Source of the DNA: a virus
DNA length: 34,346 nucleotides
Reading direction: 5' to 3' (one strand)
Virus record (IMG/VR): IMGVR_UViG_3300025704_000065
Location: 1-34,346 of that record
The translations under genes and the position numbers were made by a program. Each line of letters begins with the position of its first letter. The stretch's first letter is position 1. A model generated the notes under the pieces. That model was not told the DNA's origin. It did no database searches and was given only the letters and a program-made list of their open reading frames with translations. Of this stretch, positions 9,471 through 18,285 are shown one piece after another.

Positions 9471-9484
9471 CGTGTAATAATCAA

Positions 9485-9518
9485 TATATAGGGGATAGTT
9501 AACTCTGTCCCCTTATAT
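9485..9518 (+). terminator. Hairpin terminator after the head-associated gene
   Basis: GGGGATAG (9491-9498) pairs with CTGTCCCC (9505-9512) around a six-base loop TTAACT. The stem includes one T-G wobble. Flanking ATATA and TTATAT extend it with a single bulge. It begins 15 bases after the upstream stop and is followed by an A-rich leader for the next gene rather than a T run, so termination is probably incomplete. Confidence 0.65.
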
Positions 9519-9537
9519 TACATAAAAAAATAAATAA

Positions 9538-10221
9538 ATGGCAATAAGCGTAGATACTGTATACAAAACAGTTTTATTAATACTTAACAAAGAGCAGCGT
9601 GGATATATGACGCCGGATGAGTTTAATAAAATTGGACAGCAAGTGCAACTTGAAATATTTGAAAAGTATTTTGAAGACTTAAATCAAATAGTTAGAGCTC
9701 CTCAAACAGATGCAGACTACGCGGATCGCTTATCATATTTAGAAGAAAAAATATCAATATTTGAAAATAATAGCACATACACCGTATCAAGCGGAGTAGT
9801 TAATCTTTCAGATGTACATAGATTAAACACAGTTACTTATAATAACATAGAACTACAAAAAGTAGGTAGAAAAGAATACTACAATATAATAAAATCACCT
9901 TTAACAAAACCTACAGAATTATACCCTATATATTTACAAGAGGGTAGTTCTTTAAAAATAGAACCTACAAGCATAGGCTTTATTGATATTTCTTTTATAA
10001 AAAAACCACTAAACATAAATTGGAATTTTGTTGCGGATGCAGGTTTAGGTATTTTTGTTTTTACCACTAACGGCACTACTGATTTTGAATTACATTCTTC
10101 AGAGCAAACAGAAGTTATATTAAGAGTTTTAGCTTACGCGGGTATAGTTATAAGAGATCCTCAAATAATACAAGCTGCCTCGGCTCAAGTACAACAACAA
10201 AATATAAACGAAAAAAGATAA
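9538..10221 (+). CDS. Head-tail connector (ring) protein
   Basis: This 227-residue protein is the first gene of the connector and tail group. Its start, with ILNKEQRGYMTPDEFNKIGQ and a long helix after it, resembles the first ring or adaptor protein encoded after the capsid in crAss-like phages. The middle is beta-rich (residues 75-185), and the end is helical with a Gln-rich tail. Such adaptors dock onto the portal and join it to the tail tube, comparable to T7 gp11 in role. The stop is three bases before the start of the next ring gene. The family assignment is from memory of motifs plus gene order. Confidence 0.6.
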   Translation: MAISVDTVYKTVLLILNKEQRGYMTPDEFNKIGQQVQLEIFEKYFEDLNQIVRAPQTDADYADRLSYLEEKISIFENNSTYTVSSGVVNLSDVHRLNTVTYNNIELQKVGRKEYYNIIKSPLTKPTELYPIYLQEGSSLKIEPTSIGFIDISFIKKPLNINWNFVADAGLGIFVFTTNGTTDFELHSSEQTEVILRVLAYAGIVIRDPQIIQAASAQVQQQNINEKR

Positions 10222-10224
10222 TAA

Positions 10225-11316
10225 ATGGGTTTAATAACAGAAAACAACGCGCACTATTACTCTGGACAACAAGCTTATATAGAAGAAACTGGAGGTTCTA
10301 ATATATCCATAAAATGGATTGGGGATGTTGTGTTAAAACCTACGATAGAAGGAGCTCAAAACTCTAATTACGAAGTTTTTAAAAATAATGTACTTTTAAC
10401 AGAATCTACCGATTATAATTTAATTAATAACGAATCAGTTGTTATTGGTAGTCTTTCTATTAATGATGAAATAATTATACAATTAAAGCAATCCGCAAGG
10501 CAAGAAAACTATGGTGGGTATGCTTACGTTTCTTTAAACGATGTTGTAAACAACTTTATAGTTGCTTATGTAGGTGAAGACAAACTTATACCGAGGGTTA
10601 AAAGAAGTGATATTATATTTCATGCAAAAAGAGGATTACAAGAATTTTCTTATGATACTATAAACAGTATAAAATCTCAAGAGTTAACAGTACCTTTAAA
10701 CTTAAGTGTACCAATACCTCAAGACTACGTTAACTATGTTAGTATATCTAGCGTTGACGATAATGGGTTAGTTAGACCTATTTACCCTAATACCATAAGT
10801 AAAGCTCCTACTTCATTGCCTTTACAGGATGACGGAGGTATTCAGTTACAAGATAGTTTTGGTAATAATATAGACGCGGGTAGTTCGCTTACCGAAGAAA
10901 GGTTTAGTGATCTTGACATGAGCAAAGTAACCGGTCAAAACAATCAAGTAGGCCAAAGATATGGTTTAAGGCCATCAAGCACTAATCGTAACGGACTTTT
11001 TATGATTAACAAAAGAGAAGGTAAGTTTTCTTTTTCAAGCGACCTAGCTGACAAAATAGTAATATTAGAATACTTATCTGATGGATTGGCTTATGATCTT
11101 GATACTAAAGTTCCTAAAATGGCAGAAGGAGCTATGTACGCACATATTAGTTATTCTATTTTAGCAAGTAGATCAAATCAACCTGAGTATGTTGTTAACA
11201 GGTTAAAAAGAGAAAAAACAGCACAACTGCGAAAAGCTAAATTAAGGCTATCAAACATAAAGCTTAGCGAGATTATTCAAGTAATGAGAAACCAATCTAA
11301 GTTAATTAAACACTAA
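10225..11316 (+). CDS. Head-tail ring / tail accessory protein (P22 gp4-like role)
   Basis: This 363-residue protein has two parts. Residues 10-95 are beta-rich (IKWIGDVVLKPTIE, then NYEVFKNNVLLTESTDYNL) and read like the small N-terminal domains of podoviral tail fibre proteins. Residues 100-363 resemble the tail accessory or second ring protein of crAss-like and marine flavobacterial phages, including VPKMAEGAMYAHISYSILAS and the basic ending KAKLRLSNIKLSEIIQVM. Such proteins seal the portal exit and anchor tail parts. The gene sits between the first ring protein and the large tail stabilisation protein. The fusion of the N-terminal part to a ring protein is unusual. Confidence 0.65.
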   Translation: MGLITENNAHYYSGQQAYIEETGGSNISIKWIGDVVLKPTIEGAQNSNYEVFKNNVLLTESTDYNLINNESVVIGSLSINDEIIIQLKQSARQENYGGYAYVSLNDVVNNFIVAYVGEDKLIPRVKRSDIIFHAKRGLQEFSYDTINSIKSQELTVPLNLSVPIPQDYVNYVSISSVDDNGLVRPIYPNTISKAPTSLPLQDDGGIQLQDSFGNNIDAGSSLTEERFSDLDMSKVTGQNNQVGQRYGLRPSSTNRNGLFMINKREGKFSFSSDLADKIVILEYLSDGLAYDLDTKVPKMAEGAMYAHISYSILASRSNQPEYVVNRLKREKTAQLRKAKLRLSNIKLSEIIQVMRNQSKLIKH

Positions 11317-11320
11317 TTAA

Positions 11321-14300
11321 ATGGCAGAAGTAAAGAATAGTTTTTTAGCGTCTAAAATGAACAAAGATTTAGACGATAGGCTTATACCTAGTAATGAATA
11401 TAAAGATGCTTTAAACATAGCTGTATCTAACTCAGAAGACAGCGATGTAGGTGCGTTAGAGAATATTCTACAAAATACTAATGTATTTCCAATATCTGAA
11501 GAAGCTAATGTAGGAGAAAACAACGGAAAAATTATTGGTCATATTGTAAACCCCAATAATGATGACATTTATTTATTTTACACAAACTACGTAGATACCT
11601 CTAGCGACGGATTAAGTAATCACCAATCAAGTAGTTTTGGAGCTAATACGTCTTCTGTTATAATAAGATACAACCCTGACCTACCTGTAGGCTTGTCTTC
11701 TCAACTACTTATAGGTAGATTTTTAAACTTTTCAGAAAACAGTCCAATACACGGGATAAACATAGTTGAAGATTTTCTTTTTTGGACGGATGATAGAAAC
11801 CAGCCGAGAAAAATAAACATAAAAAGAGCTTCCGCTAATCGCTTTCATTACGCAAATGAAGACGATATATCTGTTGCAAAATATGCTCCATACGCACCTA
11901 TGGATTTATATAAAAGCTACAATGGAGTCTACAAGACAACCATGAAAGATGTTTCTAGTGCGCTTTTACCGGACGGAACCACTGTTAATCCAGATTATAA
12001 TGCAAATTACGCAGGTGACCCTAATTATCTAGAAGATAAATTTGTTAGGTTTAGTTATAGGTTTAAGTATGAGGACGGAGAATATTCTATTATAGCTCCT
12101 TTTACTCAAATAGCTTTTATACCTAAGCAAGATGGTAGTTTTTTAGACGGAGACGAAGACAAAACTTTTCAAAGTACGGTTGTTTCTTTTATGGAAAACA
12201 AGGTGGACCAAATATCTTTAGTTATAAATTTACCAGAAACCGGCAACAACTTACGCGAAGCTTACAAATTAAAAGAAATAGACATCCTATATAAGGAATC
12301 TGACAAACTTGCTATTAGTGTGTTAGATACTATTGAAATAAATGAAATAGAATTAAAAGCCGGTGCTGCAAGCGTTTATGAGTATAGTTATCAATCTAGA
12401 AAGCCAGTTAGAACTTTACCACAAAACCAAAGCACTAGAGTTTACGACAAAACACCCGTGAGAGCATTAGCTCAAGAAGTAACTGGTAATAGAGTTGTTT
12501 ATGGTAATTTTATAAACAAACATACAGCTCCTGATCATTTAAACTATCAAGTTTCAGTTACTCAAAAATTTTCTACTGGATCTGATGGAAATTACTCTTA
12601 TATAGAGTATCCTGAACACACTTTAAAGAGAAATAGAAATTATCAAGTAGGATTTGTATTAAGTGACAGGTACGGTAGGCAATCAGATGTAATTTTATCT
12701 AACGTTGTTAACAATGACACTGCAGATGGTATTTTTGGAGCATCTACTCTTTACTTTCCTTACAAAGAAAATGCGTCATCCCCCACAACTGTTTTAGCCG
12801 ATGTAGGTAACTCCATAAAAATCCAATTAAACGAACAAATACAAAGTGACAGAAGCCCTTTAACAGACTCTAACTTGTCTTCTACAGGAGAACCTGGTTT
12901 GTATGATTTAAATACCAACCCTACTGGGTGGTACTCGTACAAAATTGTTGTGAAACAAAATCAACAAGAATATTATAACGTTTATTTACCAGGTTTTTTA
13001 GAAGGAGATTTAAACAATGCTCCCGGTTCTATAACTCATTCTGTTTTAATAAGTGACAATATAAATAAAGTACCTAGAGATTTACAAGAAGTAGGTCCTT
13101 TGCAGAATAAATACAGTAGCGACGAAGTTCTTTTCCCTGTTGTAGAAAACTACCACACCAATACTTCAAACTGGAATCAAGCTTTTTACCCTGGTATTAA
13201 AAAATATGAGGTAACAACCATCGCTTCTTTTGAAGATTTAAACGACTTGGGTGGAACGGCTCACGGGGCTATTTTTGAAAATACAGAAGATCCTTTAATA
13301 ATGAGGATAGGGAATAATGAAGGAGGCCTTGGAGCTACTTCTCAACATATGGAGCCTACGTTGTCAATAGCGGAAACTACTCCTTTTGTATCTAATCTTG
13401 GTATTTACTATGAAACATCTACATCTGGTTTAATTTCTGATTTAAACACTAGTGTAATAGCTAATATAGGCACACCTGTTGCTGGTTTTAATATATTTGA
13501 TTACACACATAGAGAAAATCAAAACTTTCAGGGTAGCAGCAACATAACAGGGGCTACTGAATCGCCTTATGTTACCAGCGATATGTTGCCTGTTAATAAC
13601 TTAAACGCTTCTATAACTACTACTATAGATTCTTCCGCTACAACAAACGGCTCATTCACTTCCACTTCTACTATAACAGTACAAAATGTGGTAAATGTTA
13701 TATTTGTTGGGCAAACGTTAAATATAGAAGGCATTCCATCAGGAGCTAAAGTAGCTAATGTAAATGGCTTAACAATAACACTAGATAACCCTGTCACTAT
13801 ATTAACTAGCGGTACTGCTGTACAGTTTTCGGATACTTCTTTAAGCGTTGTAGATAATCTACAAACGGATAGATCAAGTGAATTTGAATTAGTGAGCGGT
13901 GGTGCTACCGGTAGCTATAGAATTAAAATAAAAGATAATTTTTACTATGGCCCAAATGCAAGCACTAAGGAAAGTTATGTATTTACAATTTCTTTAAGAA
14001 ACAGTGCTGACAATGCTTCTGCTACCACAAACGGCTCATTTAACGATGTTTCTACCATAACAGTGCAGAATGTTGTGAACACTATATTTGCTGGGCAGAC
14101 ATTAAATATAGCAGGAACACCTTCAGGAGCTAAAGTAAGTAGCGTAAACGGTTTGGTAGTAACACTAGATAAGCCTGTTGATACAGGAAATAGCGGCACT
14201 GCTGTACAATTTTTAGCACCTATTAACAGTTTTACTAATCGAGGAGCTCTAGCAAATAGTAGCCCTGTTATTGTAGACCCTATTGTTTACGTTACGCCTG

Positions 14301-14683
14301 CTTTTTCTACTATGACCGGATTATATGCTACTATAACAGCTTTTAACGGAGCGTTTGGAGCAAGTGATAAAGTTAAAGGTTTGCAATATGCTTGGTCAAC
14401 CTTGCAGCCATTACTAAGTGGCGGCGGGACTTTTACTTTAAGCAGCGCGGGCTCTAATAGTTTAATAACGATTAATAATCCAAATGGCGGACAAGTTGTT
14501 TTATCTGTTGCTCAAAACGGGCAAATAAAGGTAGAATCAGGTGCTTTTGATTTTTTATCCACGTTTAGTCTTAAGGTAGCCGTAACAGATGTTGGCGGAC
14601 TTACGGCTGAAGCAACAATACTTTTTAACGACGTAATACCCGGTGCTTTTACAAATGCGTTTAGTACCGCTTTTGATATATAA
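11321..14683 (+). CDS. Large tail stabilisation protein with duplicated C-terminal domain
   Basis: This 1120-residue tail protein starts four bases after the previous stop. Its N-terminus (KNSFLASKMNKDLDDRLIPS, then a region ending SDVGALENIL) is the signature I recall from gp10-like tail stabilisation proteins of crAss-like and uncultured marine phages. Residues 60-600 are strand-rich and consistent with a propeller-like tail hub. Residues 772-836 and 900-964 are two copies of a 65-residue beta-rich unit. The last roughly 150 residues look like an Ig or cadherin-like module (KVAVTDVGGLTAEATILF), typical of surface-exposed adhesion domains. The conserved N-terminal half would fix it to the virion, and the C-terminal part may face the host surface. 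Confidence 0.7.
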   Translation: MAEVKNSFLASKMNKDLDDRLIPSNEYKDALNIAVSNSEDSDVGALENILQNTNVFPISEEANVGENNGKIIGHIVNPNNDDIYLFYTNYVDTSSDGLSNHQSSSFGANTSSVIIRYNPDLPVGLSSQLLIGRFLNFSENSPIHGINIVEDFLFWTDDRNQPRKINIKRASANRFHYANEDDISVAKYAPYAPMDLYKSYNGVYKTTMKDVSSALLPDGTTVNPDYNANYAGDPNYLEDKFVRFSYRFKYEDGEYSIIAPFTQIAFIPKQDGSFLDGDEDKTFQSTVVSFMENKVDQISLVINLPETGNNLREAYKLKEIDILYKESDKLAISVLDTIEINEIELKAGAASVYEYSYQSRKPVRTLPQNQSTRVYDKTPVRALAQEVTGNRVVYGNFINKHTAPDHLNYQVSVTQKFSTGSDGNYSYIEYPEHTLKRNRNYQVGFVLSDRYGRQSDVILSNVVNNDTADGIFGASTLYFPYKENASSPTTVLADVGNSIKIQLNEQIQSDRSPLTDSNLSSTGEPGLYDLNTNPTGWYSYKIVVKQNQQEYYNVYLPGFLEGDLNNAPGSITHSVLISDNINKVPRDLQEVGPLQNKYSSDEVLFPVVENYHTNTSNWNQAFYPGIKKYEVTTIASFEDLNDLGGTAHGAIFENTEDPLIMRIGNNEGGLGATSQHMEPTLSIAETTPFVSNLGIYYETSTSGLISDLNTSVIANIGTPVAGFNIFDYTHRENQNFQGSSNITGATESPYVTSDMLPVNNLNASITTTIDSSATTNGSFTSTSTITVQNVVNVIFVGQTLNIEGIPSGAKVANVNGLTITLDNPVTILTSGTAVQFSDTSLSVVDNLQTDRSSEFELVSGGATGSYRIKIKDNFYYGPNASTKESYVFTISLRNSADNASATTNGSFNDVSTITVQNVVNTIFAGQTLNIAGTPSGAKVSSVNGLVVTLDKPVDTGNSGTAVQFLAPINSFTNRGALANSSPVIVDPIVYVTPAFSTMTGLYATITAFNGAFGASDKVKGLQYAWSTLQPLLSGGGTFTLSSAGSNSLITINNPNGGQVVLSVAQNGQIKVESGAFDFLSTFSLKVAVTDVGGLTAEATILFNDVIPGAFTNAFSTAFDI
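13634..13828 (+). repeat. Coding repeat, copy 1 of a 65-residue unit
   Basis: The encoded unit runs from SATTNGSF to SGTAVQF and includes STITVQNVVNVIFVGQTLNI. Copy 2 at 14018-14212 has exactly the same length of 195 bases and the same order of segments, with many identical bases. Confidence 0.9.
14018..14212 (+). repeat. Coding repeat, copy 2 of a 65-residue unit
   Basis: This is the second copy of the unit at 13634-13828, in frame in the same gene. It encodes STITVQNVVNTIFAGQTLNI where copy 1 has VNVIFVGQTLNI, and it ends in the same SGTAVQF. The two copies are 189 bases apart, and the spacer encodes unrelated sequence. Confidence 0.9.
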
Positions 14684-14709
14684 AAATAATAAAATAAACA
14701 ACAACCAAT

Positions 14710-15483
14710 ATGGCAGCATTACCAAAAAGAGATCTTTTAGCGCAGCTTGAAGATAATACCTCAAAGCAAATTAGCGCTTCAGATGTATCAAGCATTGTAA
14801 CCACAATGTACCAACCAACATTAATATACTACGGAAGATTAGAGGACGCCGTAGGAGCTACTTGTATAGACTATTATTTTAATCCTGATTATTTTCAGAA
14901 AAAAGGTTACGATGGAAATACCGGGGGAAAAGCATTAACAGATATTTCTCAAACATATCAATTCACGGACTTAGGCTCCGGTATACCAGACGGATGGAGT
15001 GCCCCTTGTACTGTAAACAACATTAACCCAGCAGACTCAGCCGGCGAAGGGTTAACAATAATGGTATTTGGAGCAGGTGGTGTGGTTACTGACTATCAAA
15101 TTGTGACCCAAGGAGGAGGGTATAGATCAGGACTTGCTTCCAGCTCTAAGCCTGGAGATGAGCTTAGAGTTATAGTTAACGGAGCAACATCAAGCCCAAC
15201 TATTAGATATAGAGGCGTTATTAGGTTTATTTCCACTAATATATATGGTATGACTTTTAATGCAGATAACGGCAATCATACGCAAATAAATACCATACCG
15301 AATATGGTTCCTTACAGTATAAGCGGTTCTGATGATATTGACGATTTATGGTGCAGGATAGGTGATTTAAGCAGTTTACCTAATCCTGTTTATTCAAATC
15401 CCAACATACTAACTGCTAAAGCTGGATACGGAAGTAACCAATTTGCTATGAATATTTCTTTATGGCGAATAAACGGAGCTTAA
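14710..15483 (+). CDS. Tail-region structural protein, unknown function
   Basis: This 257-residue protein begins with a helical N-terminus (residues 1-33) and continues as strand- and glycine-rich sequence, including GLTIMVFGAGGVVTDYQIVT followed by QGGGYRSG. It contains no membrane segments or recognisable enzyme motif. It lies between two proteins that both look like parts of the tail stabilisation complex, so it is probably a tail component or host-contact protein. The low charge and high Gly, Ser, Asn and Thr content fit an exposed beta-structured virion protein. I do not recognise a family. Confidence 0.65.
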   Translation: MAALPKRDLLAQLEDNTSKQISASDVSSIVTTMYQPTLIYYGRLEDAVGATCIDYYFNPDYFQKKGYDGNTGGKALTDISQTYQFTDLGSGIPDGWSAPCTVNNINPADSAGEGLTIMVFGAGGVVTDYQIVTQGGGYRSGLASSSKPGDELRVIVNGATSSPTIRYRGVIRFISTNIYGMTFNADNGNHTQINTIPNMVPYSISGSDDIDDLWCRIGDLSSLPNPVYSNPNILTAKAGYGSNQFAMNISLWRINGA

Positions 15484-15522
15484 TAAAACTAAATAACATT
15501 GTAAACAAGTAATTATAGATAT

Positions 15523-16968
15523 ATGAGTGCTATTATAGAAGTAAAATATTTTAACTCTTTTCTACTACGTAAGACTGTAACAGCAGATAATGCTATTCCG
15601 CCTAACGTACCTGTTTGGTATAAAACAAGTGGCTTGTCAGCTAACTCTACTAGAAACTGGATTATTGAAGAGTCTAGAATTAGAGGTGGATACAATAATA
15701 CTTCTGTAGACCTTGGAACTAAAGCTTATTTAGTGGCTGATAATAATAAAGGGTCAATAGTTAAATCAGGATTAATATATTCAGGTATACTAAACTCTAG
15801 GACAGGTGTTAACAACACTAATCAATTCCCAGTAGGTGAAGATATTACAAGAAGTTTAGATCCTGCGAACGGTAGTATACAAAAGCTACATGCTGAAAAC
15901 ACTAATTTAACCATACTACAAGAAAATAAAGTAAGCAAGGCTCTTATAGATAAAGACGCTATATATTCAGCTGAAGGAGGTGCTATAACCACATCAGCCG
16001 CTAATGTAATTGGTCAAATTGTTCCTTACGGAGGTACTTACGGTATATCTAAAGACCCTGGTAGTTTTGCTGTGTATGGTTATAGAAAATATTTTACAGA
16101 CAAAAATAGGAACGCGGTATTAAGATTATCTTCAGATGGAATAACTGAAATATCAGCGTATGGTATGAAAGATTTTTTCAGAGATAAGTTTAGCGAAATA
16201 GATTTAAACTCATTTAGCTTAGGGGAAATAGTTGGTGGGTTTGACGTTCATACTAAAACTTACGTGGTTTCTTTACAAAACTATAACGGCATAGATTACG
16301 ATACATTAGCTTTTGATGAAAGCGTTAAAGGATGGGTTTCTAGATACGATTATAAGCCTGATCAAATTTTTAGTTTAAAAAACAATTACTTTACTACTTT
16401 TAGCGGTGGTGCGGAAAACTTTAATGGTTTGTATAAACATTATTTTGGATCTGAATACGGTAAGTTTTACGGAGTAAATGTTGATTCAACTGTGACTACT
16501 GTATTTAACCCTAAAGTATCTTTATCTAAAAACTTTTCAACTATAGGTTACGAAGGCAGTAACGGGTGGGAAATGAATAGTTTTATATCAGATTCTACAG
16601 GTGTTGATAGCGGTACAGGCTATAGCGACGCTACTCTACCTATTAAAAGTTACAATGAAGGAGAGTATATTTTAAATCCAGCTACAGGGCAGCCTGTTGT
16701 GCCGGCAAATTATCAAACCGTATTTCAAACTCCCTTTCCGCCTTATACGAAGTCAAGAGCTGGTTTTAATAGAAAAGAAAACAAATACGTATCAAATTTA
16801 AAAAACACTAGTCAACCAAGGCCAGGAGAAGTAATATACGGACAGTCTTTATCTGGTATAAAAGGTATGTTCGCAACAGTTACATTTTCTATAGACGCAA
16901 CAACAGATGTTGGTGGTAAAAAAGAATTATTTGCCGTATCAGCAAATTATGTAGAATCATCATATTAA
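15523..16968 (+). CDS. Tail protein related to the crAss-like stabilisation complex
   Basis: This 481-residue protein contains segments I recall from tail stabilisation or hub proteins of crAss-like and marine flavobacterial phages: ESRIRGGYNNTSVDLGTKAY (about 50-69), DPANGSIQKLHAENTNLTIL (about 113-132) and SFAVYGYRKYFTDKNRNAVL (about 181-200). It is strand-rich throughout, consistent with a propeller-like fold, and has no signal peptide or membrane helix. In related phages the same motifs follow or belong to the large stabilisation protein, so this gene probably forms one complex with the 1120-residue protein at 11321. Separation by the gene at 14710 suggests a split or a modular tail. Confidence 0.65.
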   Translation: MSAIIEVKYFNSFLLRKTVTADNAIPPNVPVWYKTSGLSANSTRNWIIEESRIRGGYNNTSVDLGTKAYLVADNNKGSIVKSGLIYSGILNSRTGVNNTNQFPVGEDITRSLDPANGSIQKLHAENTNLTILQENKVSKALIDKDAIYSAEGGAITTSAANVIGQIVPYGGTYGISKDPGSFAVYGYRKYFTDKNRNAVLRLSSDGITEISAYGMKDFFRDKFSEIDLNSFSLGEIVGGFDVHTKTYVVSLQNYNGIDYDTLAFDESVKGWVSRYDYKPDQIFSLKNNYFTTFSGGAENFNGLYKHYFGSEYGKFYGVNVDSTVTTVFNPKVSLSKNFSTIGYEGSNGWEMNSFISDSTGVDSGTGYSDATLPIKSYNEGEYILNPATGQPVVPANYQTVFQTPFPPYTKSRAGFNRKENKYVSNLKNTSQPRPGEVIYGQSLSGIKGMFATVTFSIDATTDVGGKKELFAVSANYVESSY

Positions 16969-16983
16969 ATTAAATGAAATTAA

Positions 16984-17394
16984 ATGGAATTAAATATTAG
17001 AATGCTTCAAGATTCTGACTGGGATACATTGGTATCGTGGTGGGATGCTTGGAAAGAATGGAAAGCGCCGCCTAAAGATATGCTTCCTGATAATGGTAAA
17101 GGTGGATTTATGGTTGAAAACGAAAGCGGCCCCATAGTAGCTGGTTTTGTATATACTGCAAATTCAAAAACTGCTTTATTAGAGTTTATAGTTTCAGATC
17201 CTAAATACAAAGGAAACGATAGAAAAGAAGCAATTGAGCTCTTAATAAAAGGGGCAGAAGAAGTGTGTAAAGAAAAAGGGTATAAATACATATTCAGCAT
17301 AGGTAGAAATAAACATTTAATGAGAACACATGAGAAGCTAGGATATCACGTAGATACAAAGCCCTCTTATGAAATAATTAAAAAAATAAATTAA
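16984..17394 (+). CDS. GNAT-type N-acetyltransferase-like protein
   Basis: This 136-residue protein has the layout of a minimal GNAT acetyltransferase, which transfers an acetyl group from acetyl-CoA to an amine. Residues 1-30 give the first strand and helix, 40-75 the central strands (KTALLEFIVSDPKYKG), and YKGNDRKEAIELL at about 74-86 is where the pyrophosphate-binding loop and following helix should be. The end, HLMRTHEKLGYHVDTKPSYE, matches the usual GNAT ending in which a residue-rich helix precedes the GY strand. The binding loop lacks the full Gln/Arg-x-x-Gly-x-Gly/Ala pattern, so activity is uncertain. It lies among tail genes, and its substrate is unknown. A decoy ATG at 16974 is out of frame. 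Confidence 0.7.
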   Translation: MELNIRMLQDSDWDTLVSWWDAWKEWKAPPKDMLPDNGKGGFMVENESGPIVAGFVYTANSKTALLEFIVSDPKYKGNDRKEAIELLIKGAEEVCKEKGYKYIFSIGRNKHLMRTHEKLGYHVDTKPSYEIIKKIN

Positions 17395-17395
17395 T

Positions 17396-18274
17396 ATGGC
17401 AGCAGTAACAGCTATAGTAGCCGCAGGAGCAGCGGTAGTAAGTTCAGGAGTGCAAGCTATTAGCGCAAATCAAAGAGCTCAAGGAGCTAAAGGAGATGTG
17501 GCTAGAGCAAAGAATAATCTTGCAGAGCTAGAAGCTTCAAGGCAAGCTATTATAAATCCATATGAAAACATGGAAAATATATCAGGAATGGCTACTGATG
17601 CTTCTGGAATTCTAAAAAATAGGTTTGATAATATAGGTGTCGCTACACAGGCTGCAGAAATACAAATAGAAGAGGCTGACATTGCGTTAGCTAACACTCT
17701 AGATACTTTAGCTGCTACGGGAGCAAGCGCGGGTGGAGCAACTGCATTAGCGCAAGCTGCTTTACAAAGCAAAAAAGGTGTTGCTGCTGGTATAGAAAAG
17801 CAAGAGGTTGCTAATCAACAAAAAGCTGCTCAAGCAGAAATGATGATAGACCAATCTAAAATGTCTGAACAATTAAGATTACAAGGTGTATCAATGTCTG
17901 AAGCTAAGCGTATCCAACAAGCAGAAGCTCAGGGTGCCGCTTACGAATTTGAAGCAAGGGAAACAAGAGAACTTACCGCTTTAGATAGGGCTCAAACTCA
18001 AGTAGAAAACAATCAAGCTAGAGTAGCTAGTTATCAAGCAGCCAGAGATGGAGCAATTGGTAGCGCTATTGGAGGCCTAGGAGCAGTAGCTTCATCTGTA
18101 GGTGGATTAGTTGAAGCAAACGCGGCTAAAGGTGCTGCGAGAACCAGTTTTACAAACAAAGTAGACGGAGTAAATTTAAACACGCCTGTTAATACTAGCA
18201 GTGGTTTTAACGCTCCTTCTTTATCTACACAAATGCCTTCATCTGGATCTAATTATGGATTAAGAGGAAATTAA
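17396..18274 (+). CDS. Internal virion protein (T7 gp14-like role)
   Basis: This 292-residue protein starts one base after the previous stop. Residues 1-22 are a hydrophobic Ala/Val stretch (AAVTAIVAAGAAVVSSGVQA). Residues 25-215 form long Ala/Gln/Glu-rich helices with coiled-coil character, residues 216-245 are a second Gly/Ala hydrophobic segment (GAIGSAIGGLGAVASSVGGL), and the end is Ser/Asn-rich. This layout matches the smallest ejection protein of T7-like podoviruses, which leaves the capsid first and sits in the outer membrane of the cell as part of the DNA channel. Two larger probable internal virion proteins follow. Confidence 0.65.
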   Translation: MAAVTAIVAAGAAVVSSGVQAISANQRAQGAKGDVARAKNNLAELEASRQAIINPYENMENISGMATDASGILKNRFDNIGVATQAAEIQIEEADIALANTLDTLAATGASAGGATALAQAALQSKKGVAAGIEKQEVANQQKAAQAEMMIDQSKMSEQLRLQGVSMSEAKRIQQAEAQGAAYEFEARETRELTALDRAQTQVENNQARVASYQAARDGAIGSAIGGLGAVASSVGGLVEANAAKGAARTSFTNKVDGVNLNTPVNTSSGFNAPSLSTQMPSSGSNYGLRGN

Positions 18275-18285
18275 AATAATAATAT

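Noticed and set aside
13567-14199. Two similar minus-strand frames of 76 and 74 codons
   Set aside because: Their similarity comes only from the in-frame duplicated unit on the opposite strand; they are antisense reflections of it.
16984-17394. Intron or homing element near the acetyltransferase gene
   Set aside because: Flanking genes are intact and no intron structure or endonuclease motif is present.
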